Positions 57,588-64,000 of a stretch of 64,000 nt of DNA are shown piece by piece; the stretch's first letter is position 1; every line of letters begins with the position of its first letter. The position numbers were made by a program, and so were the translations under genes. The stretch is from assembly GCA_963733065.1 (NCBI GenBank), contig CAVTBT010000003.1:248001-312000 (forward strand). The letters are read 5' to 3'. The notes beneath the pieces are model-generated. The model saw only the letters and a list, made by a program, of their open reading frames with translations, was not told where the DNA came from and made no database searches. Origin of the DNA: CAVTBT01 sp963733065. GTDB taxonomy: Bacteria; Actinomycetota; Thermoleophilia; Gaiellales; Gaiellaceae.

Positions 57588-58217
57588 GTGACCGCAGCAA
57601 ACTTCCTGCCCGAGCGGCCGACCCTCGAGAGCCTGCGCGCCGCCGCCGCCGGCTGCACCGCGTGCCCGCTCCATCTCACCGGCACGCAAACGGTGTTCGG
57701 CGAGGGCGCCCGGCACGCGGAGGTGATGCTCGTCGGCGAGCAACCCGGCGACCGCGAGGACACGGAGGGGCGGCCGTTCGTCGGGCCGGCCGGTCGCCTG
57801 CTCGACGAGGCGCTCACGGAAGCCGGCATCGACCGCGGCGCCGCCTACGTCACGAACGTCGTCAAGCACTTCAAGTGGCAGCCTCGCGGCAAGCGCCGCA
57901 TCCACCAGAAGCCGAACGCCGGGGAGGTCGCCGCGTGCCGCCCCTGGCTCGACGCCGAGCTGGCGGTGATGCGGCCGACAGCGCTCGTCCTGCTGGGCGC
58001 CACCGCGGCGCAGGCGCTGCTCGGCCGGAGCTTCCGGGTGACGAAGGAACGCGGCCGGCCCGTCGAGTCCGAGCTGGCGCCGCTTGTGACGGCCACGATC
58101 CATCCGTCCGCGATTCTGCGTGCGCGCGACGAGGACCGCGCGGCGGAACGAGCAGCGTTCGTCGCCGACCTGCGGCGCGTCGCCGAGGGCCTCGCGGCCC
58201 TAGCGGGCTCGTCCTAG
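57588..58217 (+). CDS. udgX: UdgX-type uracil-DNA glycosylase
   Basis: 209-aa Fe-S uracil-DNA glycosylase. CTACPL (Cys23, Cys26) and Cys117 ligate the cluster; the catalytic region is GEQPGDREDTEGRPFVGPAG. The UdgX-specific insert GKRRIHQKP is at 101-109; H106 corresponds to the His that forms a covalent bond with the abasic sugar in Mycobacterium smegmatis UdgX. This identifies it as UdgX rather than an ordinary family 4 or 5 enzyme. Start GTG 57588 has GGAG immediately before it. It overlaps the convergent small gene by 4 nt. Confidence 0.95.
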   Translation: MTAANFLPERPTLESLRAAAAGCTACPLHLTGTQTVFGEGARHAEVMLVGEQPGDREDTEGRPFVGPAGRLLDEALTEAGIDRGAAYVTNVVKHFKWQPRGKRRIHQKPNAGEVAACRPWLDAELAVMRPTALVLLGATAAQALLGRSFRVTKERGRPVESELAPLVTATIHPSAILRARDEDRAAERAAFVADLRRVAEGLAALAGSS

Positions 58218-58525
58218 TCGCCCCAGTTGAACTCGCGAGGCGAGGTGCCCCACAGCGAGTCCTCGATCGATTCGGACTGCTGCTCCTCGGTCTCCTCGCC
58301 CGGCCAGGGCAGGGCCGACGAGGAAAGGCTCACCGCGGGCTCGCCGTCGATCGTCTCCTCGAGGCGGGCCTGCTCCTCGGACTTGAAGAGCGGGTGGTTG
58401 TCGAACGGGTCGTCGTTCGCGTAGCGGTCGATCGGCATGGTGCCGTCGAGGCTGGCGTTCCGACGCTTCAACTCGAGGTGATCCTGGATCACCTGCGCGA
58501 ACAGCGAGGGGGTCTCAACGGGCAT
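58214..58525 (-). CDS. 103-aa acidic protein of unknown function
   Basis: Soluble, strongly acidic protein: FAQVIQDHLELKRRNASLDG, then MPIDRYANDDPFDNHPLFKS and an acidic Ser-rich tail (EETEEQQSESIEDSLWG) ending SPREFNWGD. GGAG 6 nt before ATG 58525 supports translation. Low-complexity acidic tails suggest a flexible adaptor. No family recognised. Confidence 0.6.
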   Translation of the reverse strand: MPVETPSLFAQVIQDHLELKRRNASLDGTMPIDRYANDDPFDNHPLFKSEEQARLEETIDGEPAVSLSSSALPWPGEETEEQQSESIEDSLWGTSPREFNWGD

Positions 58526-58610
58526 AGGGGCTCCTGGTCGGGGGCGGGAGGCGGTGCGACGCGGGATTGTACAACAGGCTCACCCGGGTTCCGCCTGCTC
58601 CCGCCGTTTT

Positions 58611-60341
58611 TCAGACCTCGTCGCCCGGCGAGGACGCCACCACGACCTGGTTCTTACCGGCGCGCTTCGCGCGGTACAGCGCCTCGTCGGCCGCCTCGAC
58701 GAGCGCGGCGCGGCCGACCGCTTCGGGAAACGCGGCGACGCCGACGCTCGCCGTCACGCGGAGCGCGGCACCCTCCGGCGAGAGGATCGTCGTGTCGGCC
58801 AGGGCCTCGCGCAGCCGCTCTGCCACGCCCGCTGCGCCCTCGGCGTCGGCGTCCGGCAGCACGAGCGCGAACTCCTCGCCGCCCCAGCGGCCGGCGGTGT
58901 CGCCCTCGCGCACGACCTCGTTCATCAGCGCGGCGAATTCGCGCAGCACGGCGTCGCCGCAGGCGTGGCCGTACCTGTCGTTCACGGCCTTGAAGTCGTC
59001 GAGGTCGGCCAGGACGAGCGCCAGCGAGCCGCCGGCGCGCTCGGCGCGCGCGAGATTGCCGGCCAGTTCCTGATCGAGGTGCCGCCGGTTGGCCAATCCG
59101 GTCAGGCCGTCGACGAGGGCCTGCCGCTCGACCAGGCCGTGCAGGCGGGCATTCTCGAGCGCGATCACCGCCTGCCCCGCCAGGGAGTTCGCGGCCAGGC
59201 GGGCATCGTCGTCGAACTGCACCCCAAGCAGGACGAGCGTGCCGAACGTCGTCCGTCCTGCGACAAGAGGCAGATCCATGCGATCCGGCCCGGCCAGCGG
59301 GTCGCCGACATGCACCATCGGGCCCACGTCGCCGACGATGAACCCGCCCTCGGCCCGGGTCACCTCGACCGCCGTCTCGACGACGATCTGTTTGAGCTGC
59401 GCCGAGTCGAGCGTCGCCCCGAGCGCGTCCCCGAAGTGGTCGGCGGCGTGACGGAAGCGCAGGCGCTCGCTGTCGAGGTCCGCGAGCCGCTGCTGGAGCT
59501 GCTCTGCCATGTTGTTGAACGCACGGCCGAGCGCGGCGAACTCGTCGCGCCCGTTGACGTCCACGCGCTCGTCGAGCCGGCCCGCTGCGATCGCATTCGC
59601 CGCCGACGACAGGTCGCCCAGGCTCCCGACGATCGACCGGCCCGCGATGTAGGCCACGCCGCCGATGAGCGCGATCGCGGCGAGCAGGCCGGCGAGCAGC
59701 CTGGTCTGGAAGCTCCGCTGCTCGGCGTCCAGCAGGCTCTGGGGCACCGCGGCGACGAGGACCGGGCTTCGTGCATCGTCGAGCGGGACGCCGATCACGC
59801 GGTGGTCGCGACCGCCCACCTCGGTCGTGCCGAACGTCAGTGGGGCCGCATCGCGGTCGAGCAGCAGCAGACGATGGTCCTCGGCGAGCCCGGAGCGGGC
59901 TCGCAGGCGCTCGAGCAGAGCGGTGTCGAGCGGGAGCCCGACGGCGACGTCGAACTCACCGTGCGGACCGACGACCGTGACGTGGCGCTCGGCCGCTGGC
60001 TCGGGAATCGCGCCGATCGGAGAGCCCGAGGGTGGCTGCACGCGTGCGGGCGGTTCGCCCTCGAGCCTCCGCGCGATCGCCTGCCGGCTCCCGGCTTGCA
60101 GCGCGCGTTGCAGGCGAGGATCGCGTGCCAGCGTCTCGGCCCGGTCCTCGACCCCGGCCAGCTCGTCCTCGTAGGCCGCGATCGCGGCGCGGAGCCCCGA
60201 CTCGAGCCTTGCGTCGGCCGAGCTGCGGACGCTGCGCTGCGCGATCGCCCCGAGCGCCCACCAGGCCGCCGCGAGGGGGAGCAGCGAGAGCAGCACGAAG
60301 TAGGCGACGAGCCGGAATCGGAAACTGCCGATCGTGGCCAC
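58611..60341 (-). CDS. Membrane diguanylate cyclase: sensor-HAMP-GAF-GGDEF
   Basis: 576-aa paralogue of the protein at 44726. Membrane helix (LVAYFVLLSLLPLAAAWWAL), an extracytoplasmic domain of about 170 residues, second helix near 210, HAMP (LGDLSSAANAIAAGRLDERV), GAF (~320-440) and GGDEF. Active site RWGGEEFALVLPDADAEGAA, with VLADLDDFKAVNDRYGHACG. It should make c-di-GMP. GTG 60341 is the start. Divergent from a secreted Ala/Pro-rich protein gene, with a large dyad in the shared promoter region. Confidence 0.9.
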   Translation of the reverse strand: MATIGSFRFRLVAYFVLLSLLPLAAAWWALGAIAQRSVRSSADARLESGLRAAIAAYEDELAGVEDRAETLARDPRLQRALQAGSRQAIARRLEGEPPARVQPPSGSPIGAIPEPAAERHVTVVGPHGEFDVAVGLPLDTALLERLRARSGLAEDHRLLLLDRDAAPLTFGTTEVGGRDHRVIGVPLDDARSPVLVAAVPQSLLDAEQRSFQTRLLAGLLAAIALIGGVAYIAGRSIVGSLGDLSSAANAIAAGRLDERVDVNGRDEFAALGRAFNNMAEQLQQRLADLDSERLRFRHAADHFGDALGATLDSAQLKQIVVETAVEVTRAEGGFIVGDVGPMVHVGDPLAGPDRMDLPLVAGRTTFGTLVLLGVQFDDDARLAANSLAGQAVIALENARLHGLVERQALVDGLTGLANRRHLDQELAGNLARAERAGGSLALVLADLDDFKAVNDRYGHACGDAVLREFAALMNEVVREGDTAGRWGGEEFALVLPDADAEGAAGVAERLREALADTTILSPEGAALRVTASVGVAAFPEAVGRAALVEAADEALYRAKRAGKNQVVVASSPGDEV

Positions 60342-60350
60342 CCTAAGGTT

Positions 60351-60403
60351 CTCCCCCTTGCTGCCGATACTCCCTCAAAAGGGTGTCGGCAAGTGAGGGG
60401 GAA
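60351..60403. promoter_or_regulatory. Large dyad between divergent GGDEF and secreted-protein genes
   Basis: TGCCGA (60362-60367) pairs with TCGGCA (60385-60390); the inner ACTCCCT/AGGGTGT arms have one mismatch around CAAA, and the outer CCCCCTTG/GTGAGGGGG arms pair imperfectly. Could act as an operator or, in RNA, as a leader hairpin for either gene. Confidence 0.4.
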
Positions 60404-60406
60404 ACC

Positions 60407-61057
60407 ATGAGGCCGACCTGGAGTCAATGTGCGATGGCAGCGCTCGTGCTCGCCGGCTCGGCGGCATCTCTCGAGGTGCCCGCGATTCTGCTGGACAGCA
60501 CGGAGGTCTCTGTGCCGAGGCTGTCGGTCGCCGCACAGGGCCCGCCGCCCGTGATCAGGCTGGCCGCCCCACCGCCCGTGCGGACTCCAGCGAGCGTCGC
60601 CCCCCGCGTGGCCTCGCGGCCTGCCGCCGCGGCGCAGGCCCGCGTGCGCGACGCGACCGTCGCTTCGGCCGCCACAGCTGCGCCTCGCGCGACCGACGGC
60701 CCGGCCACTAAGCCGGTGCGAGGGGCGGCGCTCGCGGCCGCGCCGGTCGCGGCCCCGGCCCCGCGGGCGACCCCGCCCGCGGCCCCGCCGCCCGCAGTCG
60801 CGCCGCCGGCAGCCGCGCCGCCGCCAGCCGCACCGCCCGAGGCCTCGCCGCCCGAGGCCGAGCAAGCGCCGCCGGCCGAGGAGGACGACCGCGACGACGA
60901 CATGCGCGGCCGCGGCCGCGATCGCGGCGACGGCGAGCGGGGCCGCCACCACGACGCGGACGACTGCGACGACGAGACGCTCGGCAACGACCCCGGCGAG
61001 CGCGGCCGCCAGCGGCCCGAAGGGGACGACCGCGACGACGATCGCGACGACCACTAG
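60407..61057 (+). CDS. Secreted Ala/Pro-rich protein with charged tail
   Basis: 216-aa exported protein. A signal peptide-like N-terminus (WSQCAMAALVLAGSAASLEV) is followed by an Ala/Pro/Val-rich linker of about 130 residues with AAPPPAVAPPAAAPPPA-like repeats, and a C-terminal 65-residue highly charged Asp/Arg/Gly/His tail (DDRDDDMRGRGRDRGDGERG). Probably unfolded and cell-surface or wall associated; the tail could bind metal or polyanions. AGGGGGAAACC precedes ATG 60407. The composition makes family assignment impossible. Confidence 0.65.
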   Translation: MRPTWSQCAMAALVLAGSAASLEVPAILLDSTEVSVPRLSVAAQGPPPVIRLAAPPPVRTPASVAPRVASRPAAAAQARVRDATVASAATAAPRATDGPATKPVRGAALAAAPVAAPAPRATPPAAPPPAVAPPAAAPPPAAPPEASPPEAEQAPPAEEDDRDDDMRGRGRDRGDGERGRHHDADDCDDETLGNDPGERGRQRPEGDDRDDDRDDH

Positions 61058-61116
61058 TCGACGCGCACGACGTCTTCACCGTTTGCCGCGGTCCCCGGAC
61101 CGGGCAGACTAGGGCG

Positions 61117-61284
61117 GTGGCCCGCCGCTACGTCCGTTTGCCGTTCGCGATGGCGCTGATCGCCTGGCGCGTCTGGCGACAGCTACCCGCGGCGCAGCGC
61201 CGCCAGCTCGTGCAGGCACTCCGTGAGCACGGACCACGCTTCGCGCAGTCCGCGAGGCAGCGCCGCCGCCCGCGCGGGGGTTAG
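61117..61284 (+). CDS. 55-aa basic protein
   Basis: Short ORF from GTG 61117: ARRYVRLPFAMALIAWRVWR, then QLPAAQRRQLVQALREHGPR and a very basic tail ending RRRPRGG. One amphipathic or membrane-associated helix is possible. Its stop overlaps the E1 gene end by 4 nt (convergent). Evidence is only codon pattern and position. Confidence 0.4.
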   Translation: MARRYVRLPFAMALIAWRVWRQLPAAQRRQLVQALREHGPRFAQSARQRRRPRGG

Positions 61285-64000
61285 CTCTCGCGGCCTAGCG
61301 CTTGCCGGACGATCCGGTCCTGCTGACGCAGATGCGCCGTCGGGTAGCCCTCGGCGGTGCTCGCGCGCCACGGCCGGCCGACGAAATGCACGGGCACGCC
61401 CGACGGGACGGCGTTCTCGAGCCGGTGGCGGATCGTCCGCCACGCGCCCATGTTCTGCGGCTCCTCCTGGGCCCACAGGAGCTCGCTGAGGTGCGGGTAC
61501 GCGGAGCAGAGCTCCGCGGCCGCCTCGACCGGGAACGGGTAGAGCTGCTCGAGCCTGCCGACTGCGACATCCGTCGCGTTCGCGTGCTCCTCGTGTCCCA
61601 CGAGGTCGTAGTAGATCTTCCCCGAACAGAGCACGAGCCGCCGGACCGCTTCCGGATCGGCGCCCGCGTCGGCGATGACGGGCTGGAACGACCCGCCGGC
61701 GAGCTCGTCGAGCGAGGACGTCGCCTGCTTCAGGCGTAGCAGCCCCTTGGGGGTCATCACGACGAGCGGCCGAGCCGTGGCGTCGAGCGCCTGGCGGCGC
61801 AGCAGGTGAAAGAACTGCGCCGCGGTCGTGCAGTTGGCGATGCGGACGTTCTCCTGCGCCGCGAGCTGCAGGAAGCGCTCGAGCCGGGCGCTCGAGTGCT
61901 CCGGGCCGTTGCCCTCGTAGCCGTGCGGCAACAGCAGCGTCAGGCGGGAGGTCTGCCCCCACTTGGAGAGGCCCGCGACGAGGAACTGGTCGACCACGAC
62001 CTGAGCGCCGTTCACGAAATCGCCGAACTGCGCCTCCCAGAGCACGAGCGTGTCCGGCGCGGCGATCGAGTAGCCGTACTCGAAGCCGAGCGCCGCGTAC
62101 TCGGAGAGCGGCGAGTTGTAGACCTCGAACGAGGCGGTCGCTCCCGGCAGGTGCTGCATCGGCGTCCACATCTCTCCGGAACCGGGGTCGTGGAGCACGA
62201 GGTGCCGGTGCGAGAACGTGCCGCGCTCGGTGTCCTGGCCCGAGAGCCGGATCGGGATGCCGTCCTCGAGCAGGGACGCGAATGCGAGCGCCTCGGCCTG
62301 GCCCCAGTCGATCCCTCCCTCGCGTACCGTCTCGAGGCGCCGCTCGAGCTGCTTCGCCAGCTTCGGGTGGGCGGCGAAGCCGTCCGGGAGCGCCAGCAGC
62401 TGGTCGTTGAGGATCGTCAGACGGTCGGCGGGGACGGCCGTGTGCACCACGTCGCCCGTCGAGCGCGGCACGCGCTCGTCGGGCGTCTCGCCCTGCTCGA
62501 GCGATGCCTTCAGCCGCTCGTGCGCGCTTCGCAGCTCCTGTTGCGCATCCTCGACGAGCGCGTTGGCACCCGCCTCGTCGATCAGCCGGTCGGCGATGAG
62601 CCGCGCCGCGTACTGCTGGCGGGCGGTCGGCTGCTCGGCGATCTGCTCCACCATCAGGGGCTGCGTGTAGGCCGCCTCGTCCTGTTCGTTGTGGCCGAAC
62701 CGGCGGTAGCCGACGAGGTCGACGACGACGTCGTGGCCGAACTCGCGCCGGTACGCCATCGCGAGGCGGATCGCGGCGACGGCGGCCTCCGGATCGTCGG
62801 CGTTGACGTGGATGATCGGCACGTCGAAGCCCTTGGCCAGGTCGCTCGAGTAGCGCGTCGAGCGGCCTTCCATCGGGTCGGTCGTGAAGCCGACCTGGTT
62901 GTTGCCGATCAGGTGCAGCGTGCCGCCGGTCGAGTAGCCCTCGAGGTTCTGCAGGTTGAAGGTCTCGGCCACGACGCCCTGCCCGGCGAACGACGCGTCG
63001 CCGTGGATGAGGATCGGCGTGGCGACGGACGGGTCGTGGATGCCGCAGCCAGAGCTGCGGTCGGTCTGCTCGGCCCGCGCACGGCCTTCGACAACCGGGT
63101 CGACTGCCTCCAGGTGGCTCGGGTTCGCGGCGACGGTGACCTCGATCTCGCCGGCGTCGGTGCGGCGAGTCCCGGTCGCGTCGAGGTGGTACTTCACGTC
63201 GCCCGAGCCGCCCTCCGGGTCGGCGACGATCGCGTCGTACGAGCGCTCACCCTCGAACTCCCGCAGGATCGACTCGTACGAGCGGCCGACGACGTGCGTC
63301 AGCACGTTCAGCCGGCCGCGGTGCGCCATCCCGATGACGACCTCGTGCGCGCCCTCCTCGACGGCGAGCTCGATCGCCTCGTCGAGCATCGGCACCATCA
63401 CGTCGAGGCCCTCGAGCGAGAACTGCTTCTGCCCGAGGAACGCGCGGCGGAGGTACTGCTCGAAGCCCTCCACCTGCGAGAGGCGCCGCAGGAGCGCCGT
63501 CCGGGCCTCGGGCTCGAGCGGCTGGCGAAAGCGTCCCGACTCGATCGCCTCGCGCAGCCAGACGCGCTCGCCGTGGTCGGTGATGTGCTCGATCTCGTAG
63601 GCGATCGTCCCGCAGTAGACCTCGCGCAAGGCCGGCAGGGCCTCCCGCAGCGTCGCGCCGGGCACGTGCAGGCGGAGCACGGACGCCGGGATCTGCGCCT
63701 GCAGCTCGGGCGTGAGCGGCGGGATCATCCGCGTCTCGTCGAGCGCCGGATCGCCCGGCGGCTCGGAGCCGAGTGGGTCGAGCCGGGCCGTGAGGTGGCC
63801 GTGGGTGCGGTGGGCCTTCACGACGGAGGTCGCGGCCGCGACGGCGGCGAGCATGGTGTCGTCCGCGACCGGCGGCCGCTCCGGCGGCGCGTGCGCCGGC
63901 GCCGGCGGCGGAGCGGTCCCGGCGCCGTTCGTCGGCGGCGCCGCGGCATCGGCCCGCGACCCGTTGCCGGCCGCCTCGAGCAGGCGCTGGAGCCCTGGAT
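61281..64000 (-). CDS. sucA: 2-oxoglutarate dehydrogenase E1 component (5' end outside window)
   Basis: Thiamine-diphosphate enzyme of the TCA cycle that decarboxylates 2-oxoglutarate and hands the succinyl group to lipoyl-E2. The visible ~905 codons include THGHLTARLDPLG, the active-site region IGMAHRGRLNVLTHVVG, the ThDP motif IHGDASFAGQGVVAETFNLQ with downstream FGHNEQDE, and the C-terminal PHGYEGNGPEHSSARLERFL. Before the E1 domain the frame stays open to the window edge through a Pro/Ala-rich linker; a start at ATG 63854 would be inside this linker. This fits actinobacterial Kgd-like proteins with an extra N-terminal domain, which I cannot see here. Confidence 0.9.
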   Translation of the reverse strand, partial: PGLQRLLEAAGNGSRADAAAPPTNGAGTAPPPAPAHAPPERPPVADDTMLAAVAAATSVVKAHRTHGHLTARLDPLGSEPPGDPALDETRMIPPLTPELQAQIPASVLRLHVPGATLREALPALREVYCGTIAYEIEHITDHGERVWLREAIESGRFRQPLEPEARTALLRRLSQVEGFEQYLRRAFLGQKQFSLEGLDVMVPMLDEAIELAVEEGAHEVVIGMAHRGRLNVLTHVVGRSYESILREFEGERSYDAIVADPEGGSGDVKYHLDATGTRRTDAGEIEVTVAANPSHLEAVDPVVEGRARAEQTDRSSGCGIHDPSVATPILIHGDASFAGQGVVAETFNLQNLEGYSTGGTLHLIGNNQVGFTTDPMEGRSTRYSSDLAKGFDVPIIHVNADDPEAAVAAIRLAMAYRREFGHDVVVDLVGYRRFGHNEQDEAAYTQPLMVEQIAEQPTARQQYAARLIADRLIDEAGANALVEDAQQELRSAHERLKASLEQGETPDERVPRSTGDVVHTAVPADRLTILNDQLLALPDGFAAHPKLAKQLERRLETVREGGIDWGQAEALAFASLLEDGIPIRLSGQDTERGTFSHRHLVLHDPGSGEMWTPMQHLPGATASFEVYNSPLSEYAALGFEYGYSIAAPDTLVLWEAQFGDFVNGAQVVVDQFLVAGLSKWGQTSRLTLLLPHGYEGNGPEHSSARLERFLQLAAQENVRIANCTTAAQFFHLLRRQALDATARPLVVMTPKGLLRLKQATSSLDELAGGSFQPVIADAGADPEAVRRLVLCSGKIYYDLVGHEEHANATDVAVGRLEQLYPFPVEAAAELCSAYPHLSELLWAQEEPQNMGAWRTIRHRLENAVPSGVPVHFVGRPWRASTAEGYPTAHLRQQDRIVRQALGRES

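Noticed and set aside
1..64000. CRISPR arrays, rRNA genes or replication origin
   Set aside because: No regularly spaced identical repeats of CRISPR type, no rRNA-like sequence and no DnaA-box cluster were noticed; the cassette repeats are too widely and unevenly spaced.

Overview
The window is high-GC DNA from an actinobacterium, most likely a deep-branching lineage such as Thermoleophilia (Gaiellales or Solirubrobacterales). This rests on four things: an inositol-phospholipid gene cluster, an actinobacterial type 2-oxoglutarate dehydrogenase E1, a UdgX-type uracil glycosylase, and many genes whose start codon lies 6-8 nt after a TANNNT -10 box, as in leaderless transcripts. Lineage is inferred from protein style only. 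No rRNA is present; there is one tRNA, a tRNA-Ala(UGC).

Layout. 1-5.3 kb: inositol-lipid cluster (PAP2-like phosphotransferase, CDP-alcohol phosphatidyltransferase, myo-inositol-phosphate synthase with two N-terminal ribbon-helix-helix repeats, GNAT, and a GT4 glycosyltransferase fused to a PHP phosphoesterase). 5.3-7.3 kb: UDG-like protein, a presenilin-like membrane protein and DUF429, ending at a 170-bp inverted repeat. 7.5-10.1 kb: minus-strand run YjbQ, two VOC proteins and RlmD/RumA (frameshifted). 10.1-17.1 kb: peptidase (frameshifted), RibD-C reductase, GAF/GAF/nucleotide cyclase, ferritin, Hsp20, minimal metalloprotease, small proteins, then tRNA-Ala.

17.2-34.1 kb looks like a genomic island: it starts at tRNA-Ala and ends at a 40-nt copy of the tRNA-Ala 3' half in the same orientation. 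It holds a diheme cytochrome, Crp-type regulator, SABATH-like methyltransferase, MBL protein and cupin. From about 25.4 to 32.7 kb there is a cassette-like array: ten copies of a ~32-bp repeat separate mostly single-gene units (aldo-keto reductase, DUF899, S51 peptidase, an inverted secreted protein, small ORF, YCII, Dabb, GNAT, broken LanC-like, broken DUF899). No integrase is visible.

34.3-46.3 kb: flavin oxidoreductase, TIR-domain protein, small enzymes, LuxR/TPR regulator upstream of a monooxygenase/cupin pair, MFS transporter with a cNMP-binding domain, and a GAF/GGDEF protein. 46.3-46.9 kb: a thioredoxin-fold lipoprotein whose first redox Cys codon is UGA, followed at SECIS distance by a GGUC-loop hairpin; this is the best candidate for a new selenoprotein. 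47-56 kb: ABC-F ATPase, MFS, DUF4097 operon with its RHH regulator, and a heterodimeric ABC exporter. 56-64 kb: M29 aminopeptidase, UdgX, second GGDEF protein, secreted Ala/Pro-rich protein, and SucA-type E1 running off the window.

Several genes carry single frameshifts (RlmD, peptidase, EVE protein, LanC-like). At least one sits in a homopolymer, so sequencing error and real decay cannot be separated from this window alone.
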